A stretch of DNA of 64,000 nucleotides, taken from contig NZ_JANHNZ010000001.1 in the NCBI RefSeq assembly GCF_024543085.1, forward strand, positions 62,001 to 126,000, given 5' to 3'. Below are positions 10,230-20,281 of this stretch, piece by piece (position 1 is the first letter of the stretch; every line of letters starts with the position of its first letter). Under the pieces are notes generated by a model, which did no database searches, had not been told where the DNA came from, and saw only the letters and a list, made by a program, of their open reading frames with translations. The translations under genes were made by a program, and so were the position numbers. Source of the DNA: Granulicatella seriolae (GTDB lineage Bacteria > Bacillota > Bacilli > Lactobacillales > Aerococcaceae).

Positions 10230-12317
10230 CTATTTCACATTTAAGGAAGAGAAATTAGCTACTACCAACATCATCTTAGCTAGTTGCTTTAATAGATTCA
10301 AGCGGTTTTCTCTTACTTTAGGGTCTTCTGCCATAACCATGGTTGTTTCAAAGAAATCTTTGATTTGTGGGCTTAGCTCTTCTAAAGCATTGAATTTTTC
10401 TTCCAGAGACATATTATCATAAGACTTGGCTAACCCTTTAAAGGTGTGAACTAGCTTTCTTTCACTGTCGTTTTCCAAGAGTGCTTCATCAACTGGTAAG
10501 GCATCTATTGCGTCTAGTTCCTCTTTGGTCGAATTCTTTAGACTTAGATTGATAACCCGAGTCAAGGCCTCTGTTGTTTCTTTAAAACTTTCCAAATCAT
10601 GTTTTCTATCTAATAAACTTGCAAATACCATTAGTTGTGGAATAGATTGATTGCTGCTTTCTAGAATAGCTTCGATAACATCGTGTCGTTTAGTGATTAG
10701 GAATAATCGTTGTGCAATTCGATCTTTTAAGAATTGGCTAACTGTTTCTGCTACTGTTTCTTGATTGTCCTTGGCCATATCTTTGTAGTCTGTTCCAATC
10801 AATAAACGCATAAACTTATCTAAAGATAATTCCCAATTGAAAGCAATGGCAATTTGAACAACACCCATTAATTGTCTACGAAGAGCATAAGGATCGTTTG
10901 ACCCAGTTGGAATTAGCCCTACTGATATGAAGCTTAGGAAGCTATCTAACTTATCAGCAATGGCTAACAGTGCGCCAGCTGTAGACTCTGGAAGTTGCCC
11001 ATCAAACGATGTTGGCAAGTAGTGTTCTCGAATCGCTTGGGCAACCTCTTTACTTTCACCCTGCTCAATAGCATAAATCTCTCCCATGACACCTTGTAAT
11101 TCAGGAAATTCCCCAACCATATTAGTCACTAAATCAAATTTATAGATTTCCGCAGCTCGTTGAGCAACAACTAAGGTATGCTCATCTATCGATAATTCTT
11201 TAGCCAAACGAGCAATTAGCGTTTGAACGCGTGCCATTTTTTCAGAAATAGAACCGATTTTCGCATGGAAATTCAATTTATCTAATTTTTTTAGATAGTA
11301 AGATAAGCTTTCTTTTTGGTCTTCATGATAGAAAAAGAGAGCATCCTCTAAACGTGCGGTTAAGACCTTTTGATTTCCTTTAGCAACATTCTCAATCGCT
11401 TTGTCATTCCCATTACGTGCAGAAATGAAAAATGGTAACAGCTGAGAATCATGATTGTAGACAACGAAATAACGCTGATGTTCTCTCATGCTAGTGACCA
11501 AAACAGGATCAGGAACACTTAAGTATTTTTCGTCAAATGATGCCGAAAAAACAGTTGGGTATTCCAAAATTGCAGAGACTTCTTCCAATAAATCTTCATC
11601 CACTGGAATAACCCAATTATTCTCTTGGGCTTTCTTGGTTAGCTGGTTGCGAATTTCTTCTTTACGTTTATCTTGGTCTGCAATAACAAAAACAGATTCT
11701 AAAGCTGCCTCATAGTCATCTGCATGTTCAATAGAGACTGGTTTGCCTAAAAAACGATGTCCTTGGCTAATTCGATCAGCTTGTATGTTTAATACGTGAA
11801 CTTCTGGAATAATATCAGAGCCGTAAAGTGCAACGAGCCAGTGTATTGGACGGATATATTCAAGGTTATGAGCGTTCCATCTCATAGTGACACCAAACGT
11901 CATTGAGGTAATCACTTGGGATAGGCCTTTTAACACATCAATTGTTGCTAAACCTTTTTCCTCTTTTTTGACGTGAACGTACTCTATTCCATTCACCTCT
12001 TCAAAGTAAATATCTTCAACAGTTAAGCCTTTTCCCCGAACAAAGCCTTGAGCTGCTTTTGTCCAGTCGCCATCTTTTTGTGCAACTTCTTTTGAAGGTC
12101 CTTTAAAGATTTCGAGACGATCTTCTTGTCTTTCCGCCACGTCAGCCACTCTGGCACATAAACGTCGTGGTGTCGCAAATACGTCAACCTGACCATGAGA
12201 AATATTGGCTTCTGTTAGAAAATCATCAATTCGTTTTCCTAGTTGGTCAGCACTAGTTCGCACATAACGTGCTGGTAACTCTTCAAGTCCTATTTCTAAT
12301 AATAGTGGTTTAGTCAT
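10230..12317 (-). CDS. glyS: Glycyl-tRNA synthetase beta subunit
   Basis: 695 residues, family length. The start MTKPLLLEIGLEELPARYV is characteristic, and the HD-like and C-terminal anticodon-binding (DALR) regions are present. It forms an alpha2-beta2 enzyme with GlyQ that charges tRNA-Gly; the beta subunit provides tRNA recognition. It lies 36 bp after glyQ and shares the glycine T-box leader at 13.56-13.81 kb. Confidence 0.97.
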   Translation of the reverse strand: MTKPLLLEIGLEELPARYVRTSADQLGKRIDDFLTEANISHGQVDVFATPRRLCARVADVAERQEDRLEIFKGPSKEVAQKDGDWTKAAQGFVRGKGLTVEDIYFEEVNGIEYVHVKKEEKGLATIDVLKGLSQVITSMTFGVTMRWNAHNLEYIRPIHWLVALYGSDIIPEVHVLNIQADRISQGHRFLGKPVSIEHADDYEAALESVFVIADQDKRKEEIRNQLTKKAQENNWVIPVDEDLLEEVSAILEYPTVFSASFDEKYLSVPDPVLVTSMREHQRYFVVYNHDSQLLPFFISARNGNDKAIENVAKGNQKVLTARLEDALFFYHEDQKESLSYYLKKLDKLNFHAKIGSISEKMARVQTLIARLAKELSIDEHTLVVAQRAAEIYKFDLVTNMVGEFPELQGVMGEIYAIEQGESKEVAQAIREHYLPTSFDGQLPESTAGALLAIADKLDSFLSFISVGLIPTGSNDPYALRRQLMGVVQIAIAFNWELSLDKFMRLLIGTDYKDMAKDNQETVAETVSQFLKDRIAQRLFLITKRHDVIEAILESSNQSIPQLMVFASLLDRKHDLESFKETTEALTRVINLSLKNSTKEELDAIDALPVDEALLENDSERKLVHTFKGLAKSYDNMSLEEKFNALEELSPQIKDFFETTMVMAEDPKVRENRLNLLKQLAKMMLVVANFSSLNVK

Positions 12318-12353
12318 TTATCTATTCTCCTTTATCTACTAGCATACACATCA

Positions 12354-13238
12354 TTATTTTTCTTTTAAAAGTGGGAATCCTAGTGCTTCACGTTCTTCTA
12401 CAAAAGTTTTTGCAATCGTTCTAGCCATCTTACGAATTCTACCTAGATATCCTGCTCTATCTGTAGCCGAAATAATTCCTCTAGCATCCATTAAGTTAAA
12501 GGCATGAGAACATTTTAGAACATAGTCATAGGCTGGATGAACTAGTTTTTCTTCCATCAGACGAGTTGCTTCTTTTTCATACTCATTAAAAAGCTCCATT
12601 AAGAGTTGCGGATTAGAGCTTTCAAAGGCATATTTAGAATGTTCAAATTCAGCTTGTGTGAAGATTTCCCCATATTTAACATCTTGAGTCCATACTAAAT
12701 CATAAACACTATCTACATCTTGAATGTAAGAAGCTAGACGTTCTAAGCCATAAGTTAACTCACTGGTAACAGGGTGGCATTCTAAACCACCAACCTGTTG
12801 GAAATAGGTAAATTGAGTCACTTCCATCCCATCTAACCAAACTTCCCAACCTAAACCGGCACAACCTAAAGAAGGGTTTTCCCAATTGTCTTCTACAAAA
12901 CGAATATCATGTTCTAAAGGGTCAATGCCTAAAGCATACAAACTTCCTAGATATAATTCTTGAATATTCTCAGGGGATGGTTTCATAACCACTTGAAATT
13001 GGTGATGTTGAAACAAACGGTTAGGGTTCTCACCATATCGGCCATCCGCTGGGCGACGTGACGGTTCAACATAAGCAGCATTCCAAGGTTCTGGTCCTAT
13101 AGCCCGTAAAAAAGTATAAGGACTCATAGTTCCTGCTCCCTTCTCTACGTCATAAGCTTGAAGTAAAAGGCACCCTTGCTTTGACCAATATTCTTGTAAG
13201 GTTAAAATAATTTCTTGAACAGTTAATCCTTTTGTCAT
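12354..13238 (-). CDS. glyQ: Glycyl-tRNA synthetase alpha subunit
   Basis: 294 residues from the ATG at 13236-13238. An ATG two codons earlier sits directly on the AGGAGA site, so the second one has the correct spacing. Class II synthetase motifs are seen: [33 protein letters not shown]-like motif 2 ([17 protein letters not shown]), and [10 protein letters not shown] as motif 3. It carries the aminoacylation site. It is preceded by a small unknown gene, and the operon is controlled by a T-box. Confidence 0.97.
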   Translation of the reverse strand: MTKGLTVQEIILTLQEYWSKQGCLLLQAYDVEKGAGTMSPYTFLRAIGPEPWNAAYVEPSRRPADGRYGENPNRLFQHHQFQVVMKPSPENIQELYLGSLYALGIDPLEHDIRFVEDNWENPSLGCAGLGWEVWLDGMEVTQFTYFQQVGGLECHPVTSELTYGLERLASYIQDVDSVYDLVWTQDVKYGEIFTQAEFEHSKYAFESSNPQLLMELFNEYEKEATRLMEEKLVHPAYDYVLKCSHAFNLMDARGIISATDRAGYLGRIRKMARTIAKTFVEEREALGFPLLKEK

Positions 13239-13302
13239 TATCATTCTCCTAGCATCTTATAGTTATCTTATATTTTTTGAAATAGTTCTTTCCTATGTTC
13301 AA

Positions 13303-13545
13303 TTAATAAGCTTGAACAACTGGATAAAAATCATAAATCTTACCCGGAATTATATCTACAATTACTTGTCCGATCTCATCAAGTGATGTTTGAAGGGGGT
13401 AGATTGTCTGAGAACTTTTTGTCTCGAATTCTTCTTGAATGATGCCTAACTTATCATAAACATTTACTAAAACAGGGGTCATCGAAACAACTTTTAATTG
13501 ATTTTTACTAAACTTATCTGCTGGTATTTTTACTTTAAATTCCAT
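13303..13545 (-). CDS. Small protein of unknown function in the glycine T-box operon
   Basis: 80 residues, starting at an ATG 7 bp behind a strong AAAGGAGAG site, so it is very likely translated. No transmembrane segment, signal peptide or cysteine is seen. The composition suggests a beta-rich small domain: MEFKVKIPADKF, then alternating hydrophobics (VVDIIPGKIYDFYPVV). I recognise no family. It is the first gene after the glycine T-box and is 64 bp upstream of glyQ, so its expression should rise when uncharged tRNA-Gly accumulates. Confidence 0.7.
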   Translation of the reverse strand: MEFKVKIPADKFSKNQLKVVSMTPVLVNVYDKLGIIQEEFETKSSQTIYPLQTSLDEIGQVIVDIIPGKIYDFYPVVQAY

Positions 13546-13559
13546 CTTATTCTCTCCTT

Positions 13560-13806
13560 TATCATCCTTGTCTGGAAAACTTAAGTATTTGACAACAAAA
13601 AAAGTCCCTATGTCTATGAAAACTCCATAAACATAGGGACGACAAGAGTCGCGGTTCCACCCTAATTCCTTAGCAAATACTAAGCTTCATTTGAAATAGA
13701 CTCCAATGTGCCTTTCAATCCTATTTTTTAATTTGGCTTTCACTATCCCAAACTCGCTAGGTAAAAAATAAAATTTACTTTCATTGTCAACGTCTCTATT
13801 TAACTA
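13560..13806 (-). promoter_or_regulatory. T-box riboswitch leader, glycine (glyQS operon)
   Basis: On the minus strand the T-box core AGGGTGGAACCGCG lies at 13650-13663, just before a terminator hairpin at 13597-13640 (GTCCCTATG stem and T-run). A stem I is formed from AAATAGA near the 5' end and its complement TCTATTT. A GGC triplet at 13710-13712 sits in the loop before the 3' strand of that stem and is the likely Gly specifier. Uncharged tRNA-Gly would bind and favour the antiterminator, allowing transcription of the small gene, glyQ and glyS. Confidence 0.9.
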
Positions 13807-13811
13807 ATCTA

Positions 13812-13840
13812 ATAGTACTGATAAGAAGGCTAAAAGTCAA
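13812..13840 (-). promoter_or_regulatory. Promoter of the glyQS T-box operon
   Basis: On the minus strand the -35 is TTGACT (13835-13840) and the -10 is TACTAT (13812-13817), spacer 17 bp. It lies directly behind recO's stop codon. Confidence 0.75.
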
Positions 13841-13860
13841 GCCAGGCTTATTCTTTACAC

Positions 13861-14646
13861 TTAATTTGGTTCTTGCCTTCTTTTAACTAATTCCTGACTC
13901 CAATTGCTCATCTGGTCGATAAATTGCTTACTTTTCAAGTGAATACCAACAAACTCCTCGTAGATTGCATCGACCAACCGCTTTAATTCAGACATGGTTT
14001 CAGGCGAAATCCGTAATTCTCCAATTTGATTTGGTTTAATCCTGACCAATAACTTTGCAATATGCAAGGCCTTGGGGGCGATATGTAAGCGATGAGGATC
14101 ATCTTGCCAATGTCGTTGACATAGAACTCCATGCTTTACCATAGAAAAGTCAAATGGTTCCTGCTCCGATTGGCATAGAACACATTCTTGCAATTGAAGA
14201 TAGGTACCAAATAGTGGCAAAAGTTGTAACTCAAAGAGATGAGTGATTAATTGAGGATTTTTTCCTTCTTGGATGGCTGTCAGACAGGCACTATACAATT
14301 CAAATAGACTTGGAACAGGCACCCTATCGTCAATAACTGCATCAACTAAATGAGTCATGTAGGTAGTGTAGGCATTGGCATCAATATCATCCAAGGCAAT
14401 AGATAGGTGACCTAAATCCCTAGCATCTTTTAGAAAACTCAACCCTTTTTCATTAATGTGACCCAAAAATATTCCCTTAGTAAAAGGGATAAGGGCTTGC
14501 GCTAAAGGATGATTGGCTTGTTTACTATTTTTTATAAAGAACATGGTTTTCCCATGTTGCAAACTAAAAATTTTGACTAGCCCATCTTTTTCTCGGTGGC
14601 TTCGATTTGATAAAACTATTCCTTGAAATTCTTCATAATAAGCCAC
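13861..14646 (-). CDS. recO: DNA repair protein RecO
   Basis: 261 residues. RecO anneals single strands and loads RecA with RecR. The N-terminal OB fold begins YEEFQGIVLSNRSHREKDGLVKIFS. The C-terminal helical domain carries the zinc-finger pattern CVLC near residue 156 and a second CQRH part, so one half is not a strict CxxC. It is the last gene of the phoH-to-recO operon, 19 bp after era. Confidence 0.95.
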   Translation of the reverse strand: MAYYEEFQGIVLSNRSHREKDGLVKIFSLQHGKTMFFIKNSKQANHPLAQALIPFTKGIFLGHINEKGLSFLKDARDLGHLSIALDDIDANAYTTYMTHLVDAVIDDRVPVPSLFELYSACLTAIQEGKNPQLITHLFELQLLPLFGTYLQLQECVLCQSEQEPFDFSMVKHGVLCQRHWQDDPHRLHIAPKALHIAKLLVRIKPNQIGELRISPETMSELKRLVDAIYEEFVGIHLKSKQFIDQMSNWSQELVKRRQEPN

Positions 14647-14665
14647 AAGACCTCAATCCCTATCC

Positions 14666-15580
14666 TTAATTTTTATAATCAGAAGTGCGGTACCCAAAAT
14701 CTTGTAGGTTCCCCTTCTTCTTACGCCAATCTTTTTGAACTTTTACCCATAATTCTAAATAAACTTTATTGCCTAAAAGTGCCTCAATGTCTTTACGAGC
14801 GCGTACACCAATTTCTTTTAGCATTTGTCCTTGTTTTCCAATGATAATACCTTTTTGACTGGATCGTTCAACAATGATATTAGCATAAACATGAACCTTA
14901 TCATTTTCATTTTTTTGCATTTTATCGACAGTCACTGCAACGGAATGTGGGATTTCTTCCTTAGTCAATTGAAGAATTTTTTCTCGAATCAATTCTGAAA
15001 CAACAAAATATTCTGGATGGTCCGTAATTTGATCGCTTGGGTAGTACTGAGGCCCTTGAGGCAATTGCTTCGTTAAAAGAGCTAGTAGTTGATCCAGATT
15101 GTTGCCTTGTAAAGCAGAGATTGGTACTACTTCAGCAAAATCAAGTGAGTCTTGGTAACTCTCAATTCTTTCCATTACTTCTTGAGGGCTAATTAAATCA
15201 ATTTTATTGAGCACCAAAAAAATAGGTGCTTTAATCCCTCTTAATTTTTCGATAATAAAGTTATCACCAGGACCTCTTTTTTCATTAGCATTAACCATAA
15301 ATAAGACAGCATCTACTTCTCTTAGAGCTGAATAAGCACTCTCCACCATAAACTCACCCAATTCATGTTTGGGTTTATGAATTCCCGGTGTATCTAGGAA
15401 CACAATTTGAGAATCTGTTGTTGTGTAAACACCTTGAATTTTATTTCGAGTTGTTTGCGCCTTATCAGACATGATAGCAATTTTTTGGCCTAACACCTTG
15501 TTCATAAAGGTTGATTTGCCCACATTAGGTCTCCCTACGATAGCAACGAAACCTGATTTAAAACTTTTTTCTTCTGTCAT
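14666..15580 (-). CDS. era: GTPase Era
   Basis: 304 residues. It assists 30S subunit maturation by binding the 3' end of 16S rRNA. The G domain shows GRPNVGKST (G1), DTPGIH (G3) and NKID (G4). The C-terminal KH domain has the [15 protein letters not shown] loop. It follows dgkA by 9 bp and precedes recO, the standard ybeY-dgkA-era-recO order. Confidence 0.98.
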   Translation of the reverse strand: MTEEKSFKSGFVAIVGRPNVGKSTFMNKVLGQKIAIMSDKAQTTRNKIQGVYTTTDSQIVFLDTPGIHKPKHELGEFMVESAYSALREVDAVLFMVNANEKRGPGDNFIIEKLRGIKAPIFLVLNKIDLISPQEVMERIESYQDSLDFAEVVPISALQGNNLDQLLALLTKQLPQGPQYYPSDQITDHPEYFVVSELIREKILQLTKEEIPHSVAVTVDKMQKNENDKVHVYANIIVERSSQKGIIIGKQGQMLKEIGVRARKDIEALLGNKVYLELWVKVQKDWRKKKGNLQDFGYRTSDYKN

Positions 15581-15589
15581 ATCATTCTC

Positions 15590-16006
15590 CTATCCATTAA
15601 ACATTTCTTGGTACAGTTTCCAAAATTTAGGCAGAAAAATAATGGAAGCTACAATTACTGTAAAAATCGCTGTGACCAAAACGGAACCAGCTGCGATATC
15701 TTTAGCACGCTTAGCTAAAATATGATAGTTTTTATCTACAATTAAATCAACAATGGTCTCAAAAATAGTGTTTAAAAACTCCATTAGAATAACAAAAAAG
15801 ATACAAAAAATTAATAGAATCCATTCAACCCCAGAAACACGAAAAAATACAGCCAGCCCCAATGGAAGCAACCCAAAAAGAACATGATAACGCATGTTCC
15901 TCTCTTCTTTAAAAATAGTCACAATTCCATCAAGAGCATGTCTGAGAGAACTCAAAAAATTAGAATTTTTACCAACTTTGCTTTTACTTGTCTCTTTTGA
16001 GTCCAT
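15590..16006 (-). CDS. dgkA: Diacylglycerol/undecaprenol kinase (DgkA family)
   Basis: 138 residues, membrane protein with three hydrophobic helices. The family motif FLNTIFETIVDLI, followed by AKDIAAGSVLV, contains the catalytic Glu and metal ligands. In Gram-positive bacteria this enzyme phosphorylates undecaprenol rather than diacylglycerol, returning lipid carrier to cell-wall synthesis. Its start overlaps the end of ybeY by 23 bp, so the two are translationally coupled. Confidence 0.93.
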   Translation of the reverse strand: MDSKETSKSKVGKNSNFLSSLRHALDGIVTIFKEERNMRYHVLFGLLPLGLAVFFRVSGVEWILLIFCIFFVILMEFLNTIFETIVDLIVDKNYHILAKRAKDIAAGSVLVTAIFTVIVASIIFLPKFWKLYQEMFNG

Positions 16007-16469
16007 AAGATTCCAATATCTCCTCTTGTAAGCTGTTCATCTTAGATTCTTCTTCTATTGTCTGGTGATCGTAGCCGTTCAAGTGCAAAAATCCATGTAA
16101 GGCTAAAAATCCTAGTTCACGGTCTAGACTATGACCATATTCCTCCGCTTGTTCCTTAGCTCGATCCACTGAAATTAAGATATCCCCAATCACTGTAACA
16201 AAGTTTTCATCTTCAGTTGCAATATCGGCAATTGAAAAAATATCATCTTCTTCATCATCCAAGGCAAATGAAATGACATCTGTCACTTGATCTTTCCCTC
16301 TATATTCCTTGTTGATTTCTCTAATTCGCTCACTTGAAACGAATGTAACATCGCACTCTCTATTATTAGGAAGTTCCAAAAATTTTGCCGCATGAACAAT
16401 CACTTGTTCAACTAATTCTTGGTAGGGCATTGGGACTTGGTTTGTCTCATCCACAATTTCAACCAACAT
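15984..16469 (-). CDS. ybeY: Endoribonuclease YbeY
   Basis: 161 residues. A zinc endoribonuclease involved in 16S rRNA 3'-end maturation and ribosome quality control. The zinc motif HGFLHLNGYDH (HxxxHxxxxxH) is intact near residue 127, and the TDVISFA block precedes it. It lies 6 bp after pgpH and overlaps dgkA. Confidence 0.97.
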   Translation of the reverse strand: MLVEIVDETNQVPMPYQELVEQVIVHAAKFLELPNNRECDVTFVSSERIREINKEYRGKDQVTDVISFALDDEEDDIFSIADIATEDENFVTVIGDILISVDRAKEQAEEYGHSLDRELGFLALHGFLHLNGYDHQTIEEESKMNSLQEEILESYGLKRDK

Positions 16470-16475
16470 GAAACA

Positions 16476-18701
16476 TCACTCCTTTTTCTCAATATCTTTT
16501 TGAAGGGTCGGATACTCAATTCTAGAATGGAAAGTTCCATTTAGAGATTCAATAATTTTTTCTTCCACTAAAGCCAATTCGTTAAAGGTCAAAGAGGATT
16601 CATTCAATTGTCCGTCTTTGATACGACTATTGATAATACCCTTTACTAAGGCCCTTACCTTTTCTATCGTTGGTTGCTTCATAGCTCGACAGGCAGCTTC
16701 CGCACTATCAACAATACTGATAATAGCAGCCTCTTTTGTTTGTGGTTTTGGCCCAGGATACCTAAAGTCTTCTTCTTTACAATCAGGATTATTTTCTAAC
16801 TCTTTTGCATAGAAAAACTTCATCAACGTTGTTCCATGGTGTTGAGCGCAAATATCAATAATTGGTTGTGGTAAATTATTCTTTTTAAGAATTTTAACAC
16901 CACTAGTCACATGGTCAAAAATAATATTTTTGGATTCACTAGGGCTTAAAAAATTATGTGGATTTTCCATACCATTTGGTACATTCTCAATAAAAAAGAA
17001 TGGATGGTCAGCCTTTCCAATATCATGGTAGTAACAGGCAACTCTAGCTAACAGGGAATCGCCCCCAATGGCTTCAACACAATTTGCTGAAATATTGGCA
17101 ACCATCAAACTATGGTGATAAGTCCCTGGTGCTTTACTAATCAATTCTTTTAGAAGAGGTTGATTAGGATTAGACAAATTTGTTAACAAGAGTACCGAGT
17201 TGTCCTCAAACATCAAGTCTAAATAAGGTATAAAGACTAATGGCATAAAATATGACAAGATACTATTAGCTACAGCAAAAACAAGCATAACTAATACCGG
17301 GCCAGAAGTAAAAGCGTAATTACTATAAAAAATCCACGGAATCAAAGCAATCAAATGTAACGCCATAAAGATAAGGAATTTGACAATATAAGGTAGATTT
17401 GTTTTACCAATCGGAATAGTGATACTGATAATCCCAAGTAGCAGGTAATAGGAAACCAGAACAATCATCATAGAAAAATCAGATTCGTTATTGTAAATAA
17501 ACCAACTTGACAAGGATAAGATAACCATCGCAAAGATACCATATCGTCTAGACTTTGTAGAGTGCATAATCAAATAAATGAAACCAGCCATTGGAAAGAC
17601 TAGCCCAAAATTATCCATACCCCTAGCCTGAATGGATTCAACAATTTTTAAGATTAGAATGGCAATCAATGAAATCATTAAAAAGGCACTAATACGGTTT
17701 TTAGTTGACCAACGATTATTCTCGCTATTATTCTTTGAAATGCTTAAATAGTAATCTGTAAGTACAAATAGTGCCACAAAGATTAGAATAGCAAAATAGC
17801 CACTAATCATATGGTAATTAGCCACACCACTTGTAAGGCCTAATAATTGTAACTGTCGAAGATCAGCTTTACCGACAACTTGGCCTTCTTGTACAATCAC
17901 CTGTCCTTGAAGGATTCTAACAGGTGGCACCGCATTTGACGTTGCAACTTTAGCTGCTTCAGTAGCATCAATATCCACAACATTATTAGTTACAATTGTA
18001 TTCTCAACTAGTTCATTTAATACATTTCTTTCCACATCAGTGTAATTCCCATAAAACAATTGTTTTTTAGCCTCTTCTTGAGCTACACCAATGCCCTGTT
18101 CTTTTAGAGACTCGCTCATAACTGATGAAATAGCAGTCTTCAAAGAACTCTCATAAGCCTCAAGTTTTTCACTAGAGCTTGTCAGTAAAGAGGTGATGAC
18201 CCAATCTGGTATAAAGATTGCGTAATCTTTCAAGCCACTGGATAGACTATCTAAATTCTTTTTAAAATAAGCCGTTCTTTGATCGTTTGTTGCGACTTGC
18301 ACTCTTGAGCTAGAAGATTCATTTGTTGCTGCAGACGAATTAGTATTGGGTGCTACAGATGCTAGAATCTCACTAGACGGCTTAGAAGCTACCACTTTTA
18401 TTTGAGCAAATAAATTAGATAGCTTTTCTTCTTGTTGGGTGACAATTTCTTTGTTATAGACATAAATATCTTGCACATTGTCTACAGCTAACTTTTTATT
18501 GATCTCTGTTTGTTCTTGATCTTCAATGTTTTTTGTTGCACGAACAGTTTCCTTAGCAACTTCATTTAAGGTAAAGGAGTATTGGTTTGGCTTTACGCTA
18601 GACCAACCAATAGCCAGTGCGCTCAAAATAAATAAAATAAGAAGCAAAGGGATATAGGTCACACCTAAAAAATCTTGAATCTTTCTAAGTTTTTGGCTCA
18701 A
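16476..18701 (-). CDS. pgpH: 7TM-HD cyclic-di-AMP phosphodiesterase (PgpH type)
   Basis: 741 residues. The N-terminus has one membrane segment (about 15-32), then a large extracellular 7TMR-HDED region, then about seven transmembrane helices, and a cytoplasmic HD domain with HHSLMVAN and YYHDIGK. PgpH proteins hydrolyse cyclic di-AMP to pApA and thus influence potassium homeostasis and cell-wall stress. The extracellular part contains a Ser/Asn-rich insert near residues 118-135. It lies between phoH and ybeY, its typical place. Confidence 0.93.
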   Translation of the reverse strand: MSQKLRKIQDFLGVTYIPLLLILFILSALAIGWSSVKPNQYSFTLNEVAKETVRATKNIEDQEQTEINKKLAVDNVQDIYVYNKEIVTQQEEKLSNLFAQIKVVASKPSSEILASVAPNTNSSAATNESSSSRVQVATNDQRTAYFKKNLDSLSSGLKDYAIFIPDWVITSLLTSSSEKLEAYESSLKTAISSVMSESLKEQGIGVAQEEAKKQLFYGNYTDVERNVLNELVENTIVTNNVVDIDATEAAKVATSNAVPPVRILQGQVIVQEGQVVGKADLRQLQLLGLTSGVANYHMISGYFAILIFVALFVLTDYYLSISKNNSENNRWSTKNRISAFLMISLIAILILKIVESIQARGMDNFGLVFPMAGFIYLIMHSTKSRRYGIFAMVILSLSSWFIYNNESDFSMMIVLVSYYLLLGIISITIPIGKTNLPYIVKFLIFMALHLIALIPWIFYSNYAFTSGPVLVMLVFAVANSILSYFMPLVFIPYLDLMFEDNSVLLLTNLSNPNQPLLKELISKAPGTYHHSLMVANISANCVEAIGGDSLLARVACYYHDIGKADHPFFFIENVPNGMENPHNFLSPSESKNIIFDHVTSGVKILKKNNLPQPIIDICAQHHGTTLMKFFYAKELENNPDCKEEDFRYPGPKPQTKEAAIISIVDSAEAACRAMKQPTIEKVRALVKGIINSRIKDGQLNESSLTFNELALVEEKIIESLNGTFHSRIEYPTLQKDIEKKE

Positions 18702-18730
18702 AAGTTTCCCTCCACTTCTTATTTATTAGA

Positions 18731-19687
18731 TTAATCATTTGAATAGGCATTAATCACGCTAGAAACCAAAGGGTGTCTGACTACATCAAAGGAATCAAAC
18801 TCAACAAAAGCAATGCCATTAATCCCTTTTAACTTATTTTCTGCGTCAATCAAACCACTGACCGTATTTCCCTTAGGCAAATCAACTTGTGTCTTATCCC
18901 CATTGATAACCATTTTTGAACCAAAACCAAGTCTGGTCAGAAACATCTTCATTTGGGCTCTGGTCGTATTTTGGGCTTCATCTAAGATGATGAAAGCATC
19001 TTCTAGGGTTCTCCCCCGCATATAAGCTAATGGTGCCACTTCAATCACACCACGATCTAGGAGTCGATTCGTATGCTCTACCCCATAAACATTGTACAAA
19101 GCATCATAAATTGGCCGCAAATACGGGTCAACTTTTTCCTTCAAATCTCCCGGTAAAAAGCCTAAGTTTTCACCCGCTTCTACTGCCGGTCGAGTAAGAA
19201 TAATCTTTTTAACATCACCTTGTTTGAGCGCCGTAACTGCCATGACAACTGCCACATAGGTCTTTCCAGTTCCAGCTGGACCAATGCCAAATACCATATC
19301 TGCTTTTTTAATAGCATGGACATACTGCTGTTGTCCATATGTTTTCGCCCGAATTGGTTTGCCAGAATAGGTGCGGCCGATTTCTTCATTATATAAATTA
19401 ATAAAGTAATCTAGTGTCCCTTTTTTAGTCATCTTAATAGCTGTCACAATATCTGTTTGAGAAATGGTAATCCCTTTTGTTAATAGATTTTGCAATTCAG
19501 ACAATAAGTTACTAACCTGTTCAACATCTTCATGTCGCCCCTTGATAATAATCTCTTCTCCACGACTTGATAAAGTAACATCAAAGGCTTCCTCAATCAA
19601 ATGTAGGTGCTTATCGTGTGAACCAAAAAGACTAGCTAAAACAAGTGGATCAAAAACGGATAAGCTTGTTACGGTTTCGCTTGTCAA
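18731..19687 (-). CDS. phoH: PhoH-like ATPase
   Basis: 318 residues from a TTG start at 19685-19687, behind GGGAGGAAC. The P-loop GPAGTGKTY and the Walker B ILDEAQN are intact; an N-terminal KH-like segment precedes them. PhoH is a cytoplasmic ATPase linked to RNA metabolism, exact function unsettled. It is the first gene of the phoH-pgpH-ybeY-dgkA-era-recO operon, 69 bp after yqeY. Confidence 0.93.
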   Translation of the reverse strand: MTSETVTSLSVFDPLVLASLFGSHDKHLHLIEEAFDVTLSSRGEEIIIKGRHEDVEQVSNLLSELQNLLTKGITISQTDIVTAIKMTKKGTLDYFINLYNEEIGRTYSGKPIRAKTYGQQQYVHAIKKADMVFGIGPAGTGKTYVAVVMAVTALKQGDVKKIILTRPAVEAGENLGFLPGDLKEKVDPYLRPIYDALYNVYGVEHTNRLLDRGVIEVAPLAYMRGRTLEDAFIILDEAQNTTRAQMKMFLTRLGFGSKMVINGDKTQVDLPKGNTVSGLIDAENKLKGINGIAFVEFDSFDVVRHPLVSSVINAYSND

Positions 19688-19756
19688 AGATGAGTTCCTC
19701 CCTAATATTTCTTAATTAGTTTTTTATTTGATATGAATAGTATAACAGACTTTTCT

Positions 19757-20203
19757 TTATTTCGATAAAAATGCCTTCACTTGGTCCTTAATAACATTAC
19801 CATCAGCTTGGCCCTTCAATTTTCCAGCCACTGTCCCCATCAATTTTCCAAATCCTTGCATGGAATCCACTGATAATTCAGCTGCTGTTGATTTGATGAC
19901 GTCTTGAATCTCTGCAACGGATAATTGTTTCGGCAAATATTTTTCTACAATCTCAATTTCTTTTTTTACATGGTCTACTAAATCTTGACGTCCAGCCTTT
20001 TCAAACTCAAGTAAAGAGTCACGTCTTTGTTTCACTTCTCTAGATAAAATGGCTAGCTCTTCTTGTAAATCTAATTCTGCTTTTTTATCAATTTCAGCAG
20101 ATTGAATGGCTGATTTTATCATACGAATAACAGCTAAGCTATCCTTATCTTTAGCTTTCATAGCTACCTTTAAATCATTATTGATATTCTCTTTTAAACT
20201 CAT
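19757..20203 (-). CDS. yqeY: YqeY/GatB-like protein
   Basis: 148 residues. It matches the YqeY family, whose C-terminal helical domain resembles the tRNA-binding tail of GatB: MSLKENINNDLKVAMKAKDK at the start and LMGTVAGKLKGQADGNVIKDQVKAFL at the end. A role in tRNA amidation has been suggested for the family but is unproven. It follows rpsU, as in Bacillus, but a terminator-like hairpin separates the two. Confidence 0.93.
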   Translation of the reverse strand: MSLKENINNDLKVAMKAKDKDSLAVIRMIKSAIQSAEIDKKAELDLQEELAILSREVKQRRDSLLEFEKAGRQDLVDHVKKEIEIVEKYLPKQLSVAEIQDVIKSTAAELSVDSMQGFGKLMGTVAGKLKGQADGNVIKDQVKAFLSK

Positions 20204-20215
20204 GATTTGTCCCCC

Positions 20216-20256
20216 TAAAAAAATTAAAAGAGACTGGAAATAAATTCCAGTCTCTT
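20216..20256 (-). terminator. Terminator between rpsU and yqeY
   Basis: A 12-bp perfect stem (20228-20239 with 20245-20256) is followed on the minus strand by a T-rich run. It ends 13 bp before the yqeY start, so readthrough probably feeds yqeY at a lower level than rpsU. Confidence 0.8.
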
Positions 20257-20281
20257 AGTCAACTGATTAGATCAGATCAGA

